Shown here piece after piece: positions 45,897 through 57,475 of a stretch of 64,000 nucleotides of DNA. Each line of letters opens with the position of its first letter. The first letter of the stretch is position 1. Position numbers and translations under genes: made by a program. Source of the stretch: Gigaspora margarita (Eukaryota > Glomeromycota > Glomeromycetes > Diversisporales > Gigasporaceae); NCBI GenBank assembly GCA_009809945.1, contig WTPW01000674.1, positions 279,572 to 343,571 on the forward strand, given 5' to 3'. The notes beneath the pieces were generated by a model. The model was not told the DNA's origin and searched no databases. It saw only the letters and a list, made by a program, of their open reading frames with translations.

Positions 45897-46484
45897 TGTT
45901 ACAGTAGAGAGACCTTCTTATACTCCTTACTATAACAACAACACGGCTACAGGGATCCTTTAGCGGTTTATAGTAGTGTCCAAGAGGCAGATATAATTCC
46001 TTAGTCTGTAAGAAATTATACTCTTCTCTGTAGGCGGTTCGTAACAGTATTTAGAGTTAACAATAGTTTCTTTATTTAATAATAATAAGCAAGAGGGCTA
46101 TTCCTAGGCTTCTATTCCTAAGAAATCCCTTTTACAAGATATTTAATAAATATAAAGAGAAGTAGGTATCTGAGTTTAATTTGACTAAGGGAAATTCTGT
46201 ATCTTTAAATACATTTTAGAATAAGCGTTATAAGCGTTGATTTACAATGATAAACGTTACAATCATCATGAGTGACATAAGCGTTATAAGCGATATAAGC
46301 GTTATAAGCAGTATAAGCATTATAAGCGGTATAATTGTTATAAGTGGTATAATTATTATAAGCGGTATGAACTATTCTAAATGTCTAACTTCTCAATAAT
46401 AATAACAATATATGAAATAATAATAATAATAAAATAAAAATAATAATAAATATTCTAATAATATTAACTACTCGTTCTATAACA
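45897..46484 (-). repeat. 5' LTR of the gypsy element
   Basis: TGTTACAGTAGAGAGACC...CGTTCTATAACA, 588 bp, matching the other LTR closely. It has nine or so ATAAGCGTTATAAGCG-type motifs at 46225-46370, probably enhancer-like repeats, and a TATTTAATAATAATAA stretch that on the minus strand could act in promoter or polyadenylation. Confidence 0.9.
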
Positions 46485-46976
46485 ATGTAATAACTAGTAG
46501 AACTAAATATATTTATTTTATCCAATACTAAAATTTTTCAGTTCAACTCATCAACCTGTAGATAATTTTGCCATTCGCCAACCAGCAATTTAGCATTGCC
46601 ATATTTAACTATGCATAATCTTTATTTCTAACATCAATCATCTTTAATACAGATTTAAATCTATTATTATTGCTATAATACCATGCACTTGGTATGATAA
46701 TTTCAATGTAAATTAACACAACTGACTACATACTGATTGCCAGAATTATTGATAGTAGCTTGTGATAGAAATCATGTAATTTCATTAAAAATTATCTCGA
46801 CCATAACTGTATCATGAAAATAGTAAGTAATTTCTGTAACAGAATTTTTTATAGTGACTTACGATAAAAATCACAATAATTTCAATGGAAACTAATACAA
46901 CCTTAGTTGATACTATGCATTGACAAAATAGTGAGTAAGTTATGTAACAGAGTTTTTTATAGTACTATACATTATG
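46485..46976. repeat. Noncoding region with imperfect ~110-bp tandem repeats
   Basis: Units containing GTAACAGA(A/G)TTTTTTATAG recur at ~46840 and ~46945, with a third, diverged unit at ~47262-47345 beyond the inserted MITE. Nothing coding. Confidence 0.6.
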
Positions 46977-47255
46977 CAGTATTGTACATTTTGGCTGTCC
47001 ATAGCCTTTTTTGGCTTGTCCACGTTCAAAATTGTCCAAACGTCCAAGATTGTCCAAAGCTTGTCTAGGCTTTAATAATTAATAAATTTATCTAAAAATA
47101 TATAAATATATATTTTTTTAGGTGCTAAACACATTCTAGTTAAAATTAAAATAGGTTATCATAATAAAATTTTAAGTAATTTTACTTTATTTAATTGTCC
47201 AAAATTGTCCAAAATTGTCCAAATTATTGTCCAAAGCTGTCCTGTGACAACACTG
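46977..47255. mobile_element. hAT MITE, CAGTGTTGT family, copy 2
   Basis: CAGTATTGTACATTTTGGC / complement of CAGTGTTGTCACAGGACAGC. Flanking CATTATG on both sides (7 bp). Same interior as copy 1. Confidence 0.9.
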
Positions 47256-48171
47256 CATTATGATAGAAATTACAATAGTTCAATGCAAACTACGAGCCAT
47301 TAAAATAGCAAGTTCTGTTGCAAAATTTTTTATGCAGCTTATGAGAAAAAGCAAACTATCATTATTTGGTACAAGCTACTATAATTGGGTACAAACTAGC
47401 ATAGAAGGCTTGGAACTATCCAAGAAGGCTATTAGCTACCAAGGAGGATTTCGAACTAATAAGGTAAAAAAAATTATATAAGTGATGCCTCCGGATATTA
47501 GTGAGAAAAGTTTGATTACATTCAGATTATTAGATTATATTGATATATTGGCATATTAGAATATTTATGTTATTATATTTTATATTATTAGATTAGATTA
47601 TAGAATATAGAATAAATAAATACCTTGTCGAAGTAACAATAAGAATATATTATTATTATTAGTTAGTATTGAAGTATTAATTGTATAATAATATTTGTAA
47701 TTCTACTTATTTTAATAAAAATCTGATTTCATTATAAATCTGTCATCGCCTATACACCCTGGAATAGCAATCATAATACGTCTGTATCGTAACATCAGTC
47801 GAATTTGTGACATATAGCGTTAGTCAGTGTCCAATACTGCATAAAGCAAAATTATCACAAAATAAATGGATAGAGTTTAGATGCGAATCCTGGATCTTGC
47901 AGGTTACAGTACTAAATTAGCTTGTCCCACATAAGAGCAAAGTAACTAAGTAGATAAAAATTTTGTCATAGCTAAAATAGGAAATCAATTAAAAATTATA
48001 AAAAATCTATATTTATATGCATTACCAGATTTAACTGAACTACCGCAGGCTTATCTAGCTAAATTTTGCAAATTATTGTACTACCAAAGCACCCAATTAT
48101 AATTTAGATTTTGTATATAAACGCAAAACTCGAATAGAACCATACACTTCGTATATTGTACTACGTTCCTA
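47256..48171. other. Unassigned region; possible solo-LTR-like stretch
   Basis: 47260-47481 has a 73-codon plus-strand frame, but its first part is the repeat unit described above, so I reject it. 47480-47800 (TGATGCCTCCGGATATTAG ... AATAAATAAATACCTTG ... CATCGCC) has the look of an LTR (TG start, AATAAA, TTCATTATAAATCTG), but I could not find matching ends. Confidence 0.3.
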
Positions 48172-48804
48172 CAGTACCAGACAGCAAAAACTATCTATTT
48201 TTTTTAAAGGTGCCAAATTTGAGAATTTTATAATGATTCTGATTGGCTAATTTTTGTGTAACAAAATTATGATTGGTTAAAAATATAAAAATAATTTTTT
48301 TTATATAATAAGCGCCAAATTTTAGATTTTAATAATAAATATTAACCAATCAAATCGTGAGCACGTGATCAAGCATCAATCTGAATGGTCGATTGTCCTG
48401 TGCCAAATTTCTACTTTACTATAAAAGTTGCTGAACTTTAAACCCTTAGAACTTCTTTAAAAAACAAGATATCAAAAATCTGTCTTACAGATTTGTAGTT
48501 TAGGTTACAAATAAAAAATTTGTAAGAGAGATTTTTAAAATAATTACTTGTTGTGAAGTTATTAGACTTTAAACAATGCTGAAAAAATGGATAGTTTTTG
48601 CTAATGATACAAATTGCCAAAAATTTTGTAATCGATTAGTTGTCAACTTTTCGATTAATCAATTTTTATTTGATTTTTGTTCGATTTTTATTCGATTTTA
48701 ATATAAGTTGCCAAAAATTTTTCAATCAATTAGTTGTCAACTTTTCGATTAGTCACAACTTTTCGATTTCGATTTGTATCACTAGTTTTCACTATCCGGT
48801 ACTG
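48172..48804. mobile_element. TA-flanked inverted-repeat element (633 bp), CGATT-rich
   Basis: Ends CAGTACCAGACAGCAAAAAC / complement of CAGTACCGGATAGTGAAAAC, flanked by TA. The right half has an array of TTTTCGATT/ATTCGATTTTT motifs and a direct duplication (CAA(C/T)TAGTTGTCAACTTTTC twice); the left half has GCCAAATTT repeats. Tc1/mariner-like, non-autonomous. A minus-strand 60-codon frame at 48438-48620 has no support. Confidence 0.8.
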
Positions 48805-48819
48805 TAGTAAATATTGTCT

Positions 48820-49070
48820 ACATAAAGATTTTATATAGTCAGTCAATCATTTTATAATAATATCTTACCATCCACTAGACTGATTTGGATAATCTAACTA
48901 CTGTTAGACGTGTTTTGACAAGCTCTACAACTTTTAATTAGTGGATATTTATCATTAACTTAGTAAAAAAAAAACTTTTAAATAGAAGCATGCTATATTT
49001 CGCCTATAGCGATTTTTATATGTGATTTGTATCATGTTAAACTATAATCACTCTCTAGTTGACAGGCGGA
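48820..49070. mobile_element. Arm of the TTTTTTCTTACTAAGTTAA foldback family (F2)
   Basis: Inverted relative to 32185-32395. Shares GCATGC(T/C)A(T/C)ATTTCGCC, TTAGTGGATATTTATC-type and GATTTTATATAGTCAGTCAA blocks with 59460-59990 and 61360-61545. Confidence 0.65.
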
Positions 49071-49152
49071 TTAGCAATTAAATTGAATTTATTTAAAAGT
49101 ATACATATAAAAGTCTCTTTAAAATTTAAATATATGTTCTTTGGTATTTAAT

Positions 49153-49361
49153 GTAGCAAATTAAAATAAAATCTATATTAAAATAAAATTATAGTATAAA
49201 ATCTCAAAAACTAAATTTTTTTGGTGTGTATTTTTTAGGGTTAGGAGTTAGGATTAGGGTTTAGTTTTAAAAAAAGTTATAATATACAAGTATTAGTGGG
49301 TTTTAGAAAATTAGCATGTTAAGTAAAAAATATAGATTTCATTTTAAATTATGATCTGTGA
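49153..49361. mobile_element. MITE in the left arm of the palindrome, 8-bp TSD
   Basis: Flanked by TATTTAAT (49145-49152, 49362-49369) and absent from the opposite arm. Imperfect TIRs around AAATTAAAATAAAATCTATA / complement of AATTTAAAATGAAATCTATA; centre contains a TTAGGGTTAGGAGTTAGG tract. Part of the same sequence recurs at ~54530-54630. Confidence 0.75.
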
Positions 49362-50607
49362 TATTTAATACTTTTTTGTTCAAAGTTTTAGTTCTTAATT
49401 TTAAGCAGAAGGCTAAAAATCTTCAACTAAAGTTGACCAATTCTTTACTATCAGTCAGACTGTTTGTTACACTCAGTATTTTGTTATATATAAAATTATA
49501 AAAAAAACATATAAAATTACTATAAACTTTGAAGCCAAGATTCTTTTCAACCTACATATTAATTTAAAATTAAATTTTGCGATTATATAGAGCTCAAAAA
49601 GGAGAATAAACTTACCTTTTCTGCCAAGTTACAATTCCACTAATTTTGCACAAAACAAGAATGTAACTTCGTCAAAAAACAAATATTTTTCAATTTTAAG
49701 ATTATGAGTATATGTAAAATCATGCCCTGAACAACTTTACTTAGGTGACAGAAGTAGGTTACCTTGTAAGAAAAATGGGTTATCTATGTACTAAAGTTAA
49801 AATTTATCATATTTCATGATTTAACTTTTTTTCCTTATTAGGTAACCTACTTTGGGCTCATAAGCAAAGTTGTTCGGCATGTAATTTTACATTACATTTG
49901 AGATTGAATCGCACTTTTCAGACCTTTTACTAAGTGAAAAATGGGTTTAAAGTTAGAAATTTTTTTTTTAAAAAAAAAATTTTTTTTAAAAAAATTTTTT
50001 TCTAAATTTAACCCCATTTTTCACTTAGTAAAAGGTCTGAAAAGTGCGATTCAATTTTAAATATAATGTAAAATTACATGCCGAACAACTTTGCTTAAGA
50101 GCCCAAAGTAGGTTACCTAATAAGGAAAAAAAGTTAGATTATGAAATATGATAAATTTTAACTTTAGTACATAGATAACCCATTTTTCTTACAAGGTAAC
50201 CTACTTCCGTCGCCTAAGTAAACTTGTTCAGGGCATGATTTTACATATATCCATGATCTTAAAATTGAAAAATATTTGTTTTTTGATGAAGTTACATTCT
50301 CGTTTTGTGCAAAATTGGTNNAATTGTAACTTGGCANAAAANGTAAGTTNATTNTCCTTTTTGAGCTCNATATAATCNCAAAATTTAATTTTAAATTAAT
50401 ATGTAGGTTGAAAAGAATCTTGGCTTCAAAGTTTATAGTAATTTTATATGTTTTTTTTATAATTTTATATATAACAAAATACTGAATGTGACAAACAGTC
50501 TGACTGCTATGTTCTTTAAGTCAAATGAGTGTCCCACCCTATATAATAATATGATTAGTCAAAATAATCTTTTGAAAATATGAAAAATGCTATTAAGTCA
50601 AAGCTTC

Positions 50608-50890
50608 TTGTGCTCTAATTGAAAGTTAAAAAGAAGCTTCTTCTAATTTTAATGGTAGTTAAATTATCAAAATTGGCTTGATAGAACCCAAGATACTTGG
50701 GATCAAAAAGAAGAATTAAAGATCTGCAAATTAACTATTATACAAAGTATAGTTTGCAAATCTTTATATTCTCTTTTTTGATTCCAAGTATCTTGAGTTC
50801 TACAAAGCCAATTTTGATTATTTAACTACTATTAGAATCTGAAAAAGCTCTTCTTTAACTTTTAATTAGAACACAAAAAACCTTTACTTA
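50608..50890. mobile_element. Foldback core (283 bp)
   Basis: CTTGTGCTCTAATTGAAAGTTA pairs with the right end; both arms contain TTTAACTAC(C/T)AT and CCAAG(A)TACTTGGGATC. Same family as 31020-31745. It may be the body of the surrounding TA element rather than a separate insertion. Confidence 0.7.
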
Positions 50891-50894
50891 ATAG

Positions 50895-51174
50895 CAGTGT
50901 TGTACGTTTTGGCTGTCCATAGCCTTTTTTGGCCTGTTCACGTCCAAAATTGTCCAAATATCCAAGATTGTCCAAAGCTTGTCCAGGCTTTAATAATTAA
51001 TAAATCTATCTAAAAAATATATAACTATATATTTTTTTAGGTGCTGAACACATTCCAGTTAAAATTAAAATAGGTTATCTTAATAAAATTTTAAGTAATT
51101 TTACTTTATTTAATTGTTCAAAATTGTCCAAAATTGTCCAAGTCATTGTCCAAAGCTGTCCCGTGACAACACTG
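50895..51174. mobile_element. hAT MITE, CAGTGTTGT family, copy 3
   Basis: CAGTGTTGTACG / complement of CAGTGTTGTCAC with a perfect 8-bp TSD, CTTAATAG. Least damaged copy; 280 bp. Confidence 0.95.
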
Positions 51175-51454
51175 CTTAATAGTATCTTAAAAAGATTATT
51201 TTGACCAATTATATTATTATATAGGGTAAGTCACTCATTTGACTTAAAGAACATAGTAAAGAATTAGTTAACTTTAGTGGAAGATTTTTAGCCTCCTGAT
51301 TAAAATTAAGAACTAAACCTTTGAACAAAAGAGTATTAAATGCCAAAGAATATATAAAAAGACTTTTATATATAAAAAAAAACTAAATTTATTCTTAGGG
51401 TTTGCTACCCAGTTATACAAACTACAAAATTTTTATTCATAGGGTCAAATACCC

Positions 51455-53815
51455 AGGGTTTTTCTAAATATTTTTAGCTAGAGATATATAACTTATATAT
51501 CTCTGACTTATTAGCCAATTAAATTAACCAAAAGTCATATGACTAGTATTTTCGAGCATCGCATATTCATGTGACTCTCCCAATCGATCAGATTAGTTTA
51601 TGTAACCCAAAGCTCTGATTTGTTACTACTGATAGCAGTATCTAGTATTGTATGTTTTGGCTATTCATAGCCTTTTTGGCTTGTTTACATTCAAAATTGT
51701 CCAAAGGCCCAAGATCATTCAAAGCTTGTCCAGGCCTTAATAATTAATAAATCTATTTAAAAAATATATAACTATATATTTTTTTAGGTGCTGAATATAT
51801 TTTAGTTAAAATTAAAATAGATTGGCTATCTTAATAATATTTTAAGTAATTTTACTTTATTTAATTGTTTAAAATTGTCCAAAATTGTCCAAATTATTGT
51901 CCAAAGCTGTCCCATGACAATACTGGCAGTACCAGATCATGTAATACAATATAATTGGCCAGCATAAATCAAATATTATAATGCAAAACCTGGGTTTAAT
52001 AAAAAAAACACTCACTAAAGTACTTGTTTGTATCTACTAAAGGCACAAAAAAAGAAGTACTTTGTTTAGTGCACTATATCGTACTATATATAGTACTCAG
52101 GATCTTATTCAAAAACTTTATTTTTCAAATTGAATAGTATTCACAGGTAATATATGAAGAACCGGGCAATATATGCAGAGAATATATTATAGTTATACCT
52201 GGGTATTATTTAAAAACTAGACCATGTGTCTTATACTTTATGCAATATGATATTGTATTGATCAAGATCACAATTTTTATGTTTTTAAGTTAAAAATCAT
52301 GCAATTAAAAAAAATTATATAACAATGACATAAAAATTGCACAACAAAAAAAAATTATTTATTATAATAAAAATACAAAAATGATAAAAATCTACTCAAA
52401 AAGATCAAAAAACCAAAAATTATATAATGCGAAAAATCTATTCAAAAATTACTAAAGAATAAACAAACATCAAAAGACCACTTCACTAAGTTCAAGTTTC
52501 TATTCACTAATTCTTGCACAAGACTGTTTCCAGAGCCCACCAAGTCCAAGATTATTCTCTAGTATATGCTACAAGATAGTTCTGAAATCCACAAAACTAA
52601 GATTCTATTTTCTGTACTTGCAGTAAGATAGTTTTTGAAATCTACCAAGTCTAAAGTTCTATTATTCCTGGTATAATTCCATGTTACAAAAACAAAAAAA
52701 AAAAAAAACAAATACTTATCCTGCTCAAGTTCAGTTTTATTCCAAAGAAAACCTGAACCTACAAAAAAAAGAATCAACACTTACTATAAGACCAATTCCT
52801 AGAATCTGTTAAGCCTAAGAAAAAAAAAAAAAAAAGGATACTCAACCTACAAGATACCAGAAAACGATAGCTTTAACGAAACACCAACTAATAGTAATTC
52901 AGCAAAATACTAAAGGGGATGCCATTTATCACATAATTTTTACTATGAATACATGATTAGTGATAGTGATCATGTCTATATATTATATTAACAAATCAAA
53001 ATTAGATAAAGTGATCACACCATATATAGATGGAGTGGCTACTAAGTAAAAAATATTATATGATAAATGGCATGCCTCTAACTAATATTAACATAGTAAC
53101 AACTGCAAAATACCAACTAATTGCAACATGTAACAGTTACAAAATACCAAGCGATGAACTAATGATAGCCAAGCAATACAACTACTAATTAAAACTCTAA
53201 TAACAATAAATCTAGTGACGAAAAATTATACTTAAAAGTAAAGAAACGTTAGAAAATATAGAAAAAAAACACTAATAACACAAATGATAAATTGCACCAA
53301 TCTAGTAGCACAATCAAATAACAAAATCTTATTAAAAGAAAGTTAGTAAAAAGGTAATACAAACTTAAACGCATTAATTATTATAGAGAACAAAAACTTA
53401 TAACTCTAGTGACAATGACTCCAATGGCAAAATCATACCTAGAAAAAAGAATAGTTAGTGAATATATAAATACTATAGAAAAAAAAAGCAATGCAAAAAC
53501 TTAAAAACTTATCTAGTGCCAATTTTGCATTTCAAGAAAGTCAAATCTACAAACTTCAAAAAAGCCTGAACTTTACAAAAGAAGAAGAGTGTTAGTACTA
53601 TTAAAAAAAAAACAAAAAAAAAACAAAACTTATCTGGATCAATCAATCTCATATCATATATGAGATAATCTGAATTGGTCTGGTCTAGCATTGATAGAAT
53701 CAGATCAATGCATGTATTGAGTCATGTGATTCTCTTGGTTTTTGATTGGTTAAAATGGCCAGAAATATATAAGTTATATATCTTTGATTAGAAATGCCTA
53801 GAAATTTTTACAAAA
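51455..53815. mobile_element. Large non-autonomous element with intron-like repeat array
   Basis: Outer inverted repeats ~110 bp long: TCTAAATATTTTTAGCTAGA...GATATATAACTTATATAT on the left, its diverged complement on the right, both followed by ...CCAATCAAAA/CATGTGACT blocks. 52490-53640 is A-rich on the plus strand; read on the minus strand it has repeated TACTAAC or CTAAC branch sites, pyrimidine runs and AG (about 53587, 53455, 53345, 53235). One stretch (52550-52700) encodes a ~17-residue repeat, N-R-x-L-D-L-V. hAT MITE copy 4 lies inside the left part. Exact ends uncertain. Confidence 0.6.
51643..51925. mobile_element. hAT MITE, CAGTGTTGT family, copy 4
   Basis: TAGTATTGTATG / complement of CAGTATTGTCAT; TSD GCAGTATC / GCAGTACC (7 of 8). 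More diverged than copy 3. Confidence 0.9.
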
Positions 53816-54079
53816 ATAACATATTTAACTATGTTATAAAATTAAATTTTTGTATTTGTTAGTTTAGAGTTAGAGTAGGCACCAAAATTAGGGTTAGGAT
53901 TTGGTAATTATATAATAAAATTGTTTAAAGAAAACTTTTTGTTAGAACACAAAAGATGGGTTTTTATACATATTTTGAGCAATAAGCAATTGTTAATAAA
54001 ATGAATATTTGTTTGCAATTTTGGATCATATTACATTATACAAGATTCTAAAATTTAATTAGTTTGCTGTGGGTGGGTA

Positions 54080-54359
54080 TAGTGTTGTATGTTTTGGCTG
54101 TTCACAGCCTTTTTTGGCTTGTTTATGTTCAAAATTGTCCAAATATCCAAGATTGTTCAAAGCTTGTTCAGGCTTTAATAATTAATAAATCTATCTAAAA
54201 AATATATAACTATAGATTTTTTTAGGTGCTGAACACATTCTAGTTAAAATTAAAATAGAATATCTTAATAAAATTTTAAGTAATTTTACTTTATTTAATT
54301 GTTCAAAATTGTTCAAAATTGTTCAAGTTATTGTCCAAAGCTGTCCTGTGACAATACTA
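54080..54359. mobile_element. hAT MITE, CAGTGTTGT family, copy 5
   Basis: TAGTGTTGTATG / complement of TAGTATTGTCAC; TSD GGTGGGTA / GATAGGTA (6 of 8). Several TTGTCC motifs changed to TTGTTC. Confidence 0.85.
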
Positions 54360-55229
54360 GATAGGTATATACTTACTGGGTACAAATAGAAATTCTCTTT
54401 ATATGTATACTTTTAAATAAATTCAATTTAAAATGATTTTTTTTTGCATAAATTTATATATAAAATTGAGTAAGTCAATTTATTTGATCTATAAGTAATT
54501 GCACTTAGTTGGACATATTCTTTAATTGCTAACTCTAAACCCCTAACCCTAAAAAATATATTCCAAACAATTTAGTTATCGAGATTTTATACTATAATTT
54601 TATTTTAATTTGAATTTCATTATAATTTATCACATTTATTATTTAATTTTTAGAATAGGTTAGAAAATTATCAGGTTTTAATAGAGGACCCCAGATATCA
54701 CTAATATATGTCATATTTTTTTTTAGCAAATTGTAGAAAATTTGGTCTGAGATCCAAATTTAAGTTTTAGCAAATTGAGATTAACAGTTATAGGACATGT
54801 TCTCTAGAAATATGTTTATAATAAGAGTATATTTATTCATTGTATAGTGCGACATAACTTATATGTCACTTTCACATGATCAACCAATCAAAATTTAAAT
54901 CATGTATAACGTAGCATGATTAGAAAATTTCAAAACAAAACGTTCATTTTGTCAAAAATCGGTTATAGCTAGTATTAAAATTCAAATCGAAAATTAAGTT
55001 CTCAAAAGAGCATAATTTAAATTTTTATTGTTTTCAAAAACTTTTTAGTGTTCATTATATATTAAATATATTGAACATTAATTTTTAAAGAATGTTCATG
55101 TTTATATTAGCTTCAAACAATATTGATATATATTATTTATTAATTTACAACAAAATTAATTCAAATTAATAAAATCAATAATATAATAATTAATTTTATG
55201 ATCAAGTTTGCATTATTCTTGGTATGCTA
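54360..55229. other. AT-rich repeat fragments
   Basis: 54385-54430 and 54545-54610 match, inverted, parts of 49080-49260 (TATACTTTTAAATAAATTCA; AACCCCTAACCCTAAAAAAT). The remainder is unassigned. Confidence 0.5.
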
Positions 55230-56590
55230 AGGAAGCTTCCAGAAATCAGCTGATTTCTGGTGGGTGGGTGGGTCAGCTGAAGTATCAGGTGTAATTCCGG
55301 CCAAAATTTCATAATTCCGGCCAAAGTTACAAAATTATTTTTAACCAAAATTATAGATTTATTAATAATATTTAATAATTAATAACTTTTGATTTACTGG
55401 ACCAAATTTGATGATTTAACTACCAAAATGATCCTCTTAATGAGAGGATTCTAGCAAACCCAAAATTATAAAAGAAGTGGGTTCCCCATTTTATCACGAC
55501 CTATATATATAAATAGTATAAATACTAATAGTATTTTTATTATAATGAAATTATAATATTTGAATTTAAATTCTCAATAACTATTTATCCAAATGAGCTA
55601 AAATTTTTATTGTAGATAGATATAAGATTGATCTATATCATATTAAAATTTCAGCTAAATCAGATTAGTAGTTCTTGTGAAATTGCTTAAAAACTATATA
55701 TAATTTTGTTAAATTATTTTAGAGTAAAATTGGTTTTTAGTATTTACAAGTAGTCATTACAGTGTCGTCACATAGTAAAGTCCAAGTTTACTATGTAAAT
55801 TGATTATAATTGCTTAAGTAAAACTATTTGGGTGATCAAAATATATTTACTCCAAAATTTTTATCCAAATTGGAGAAGTTTTTATTATTTAACTTTTAAT
55901 TTTTATATTCATCAAATATATTTTTTTAAAAAATTATAATTTTTTCATCAAACGTAAAAATTAAAAGTCAAATAATAAAAAATTCTTCAATACTAATAAA
56001 AATTTTAGAGTAAGTGTATTTTGATCTCTAAAAAAGTTTACTTAAGCAACTATAATCAATTCACATAGTAAAATATTGACTTTACTATATAGCAACTATT
56101 GTTAATCATGCAGTAGCTTATTTTTAGATCAAAAACGTTTTTAAGTTTTTTTAAATAGAAAAATTTGATTAATCAATAGTCTTATCACTAGGGAGTATGA
56201 CCTATGTAAACCCTAAATACATGATTTACTGCACTTTCCTAAAAATTTAATCACAGAATCCTAACATCAGTATAGATTTGTGTTACTATAAAAGTTCTAT
56301 AATTTATTAAATAATTATAAACCAATTTAGTAATACAAATTTATTTTGATTTTAGGATCCTGTGATTAGATTTTCACAATTTTGGGCTTACTAGAATCTT
56401 CTCATTGAGAGGATCATTTTGGTAGTTAAATTATCAAATTTGGTCTAGTAGATCAAAAATTATTTACTATTAAATATTATATTTAACTTTTTAATAATCG
56501 TAAAATCTGATTGGCTAATTGGGGTATTAGGTGTGGGTAGTAGGAGTAGGTTCATAGTGAACAAAAATTAGCTAATTTCTGGAAGCTCCC
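55230..56590. mobile_element. F1 element copy B (1,361 bp)
   Basis: Ends AGGAAGCTTCCAGAAATCAG / complement of GGGAGCTTCCAGAAATTAGC, flanked by TA. It contains a GGTGGGTGGGTGGGTCAGC tract and paired GATCCTCT(T/C)AATGAGAGGATT blocks. Relative to copy C it has an extra segment at ~55490-56240 that includes a foldback (55755-56095, TTACTATGTAAATTGATTAT and complement). Confidence 0.8.
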
Positions 56591-57475
56591 TAATTGAAAA
56601 TTAAGCTTTTTTTATACTGCACTTATTTACTTGTAGTTTAACACATAGTGAATTAATTTATTTCTAACTTTAAATAATAAATAAGTAGATTATAAATAAA
56701 TAACTTATGCTCTGATAGTTTAATATAGTAGTTAAGATAATTTTTAATAAAGAATTCTATTGTTAATAGAATAATAACTTATTTGAAAATAAATTCTATA
56801 CTTACAATTCATACACTAAGTTCATGCTTATCTATTATATAATTTTTTTAAACTATGTATATGATTCTTTGTATTTTTTCAATATAGCACAATATATTAT
56901 ACAATTTAATTTCTAATAATTTTGTTAAAACTTCAATTGCTTTTTATATTTGCTTATAGTAAAACAAGCCTTTCTATAATATTTTACTAATGCTACTATT
57001 AGTTAATGCAATAAATTAGAATCCAATTACTTTGTTACTTGCTTAGTATTAGCATATCATTTGACCCAAATTATCTATATATAAGTCTATACAACAATAA
57101 TACTCTCAATATAAAAAACACACTAAATGGCTAATGAATATTTTATTTTAAAAATCTTTAAAGGCTATTTTCTTAAATATTTATTTGTTACCCATCTTGT
57201 AAAACTTTAAATATATATGCTATATATAGTACATATATATGTACAGAATTTGTCATGATCAAATTACATTATTAANTTGATAAACATTTTATATAATTTA
57301 TTGTTTTCATTAGTAAATCTAGAACATAAAAATTTTATAAATGTTCTCTTTGAGAACATTTCAAGAGGATAAAATGTTCTCAAATAAGAGAACCTTTTTT
57401 AAATATTAATGTTCTTAAAAAAACTCAAATATTTATTGAGAACTATAAGAACATTGAATTTTAAACACTGGTCAT
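56591..57475. other. AT-rich region, no gene
   Basis: Contains a GAGAACATTT/AAATGTTCTC-rich inverted stretch at 57340-57460. One N at 57276. Nothing else recognised. Confidence 0.5.

Larger units (their letters stand above)
33464..46484 (-). mobile_element. Degenerate Ty3/gypsy LTR retrotransposon, 13.0 kb with three inserted elements
   Basis: Paired LTRs (33464-34287 and 45897-46484) with TGTTA...TAACA termini and an ATGT flanking repeat enclose gag-protease-RT-RNase H-integrase read on the minus strand. That order places it in Ty3/gypsy (Metaviridae). Coding parts contain many stops and at least one frameshift (about 36255), so it is not autonomous. It is interrupted by a MITE in the 3' LTR, a 3.26-kb element in RT and a hAT MITE in the Cys-rich region. 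N positions inside the coding region suggest collapsed polymorphic copies. LTRs are still very similar outside their insertion. Confidence 0.9.
50510..51253. mobile_element. TA-flanked element in the right arm, itself carrying a foldback and a hAT MITE
   Basis: Ends TGTTCTTTAAGTCAAATGAG / exact complement, flanked by TA. The opposite palindrome arm shows the empty site (GACTGATAGTAAAG), which confirms the borders. Inside: foldback 50608-50890 and MITE 50895-51174. Confidence 0.9.
49108..51390. mobile_element. Giant nested palindrome, centre ~49.98 kb
   Basis: Left arm 49108-49967 pairs with right arm ~49990-51390 once insertions at 49153-49361 (left) and 50510-51253 (right) are removed. Arms are over 90% alike in the inner 500 bp (for example AAAAGGTCTGAAAAGTGCGA, TAAGGTAACCTACTT, ATGCCCTGAACAA). 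The centre is runs of T and A. Ns cluster at 50320-50380 in the right arm only. No coding region. Probably a foldback transposon. Confidence 0.8.

Noticed and set aside
47260-47481. 73-residue plus-strand frame
   Set aside because: Its 5' third is a diverged copy of the local ~110-bp tandem repeat, and no splice or coding signal supports it.
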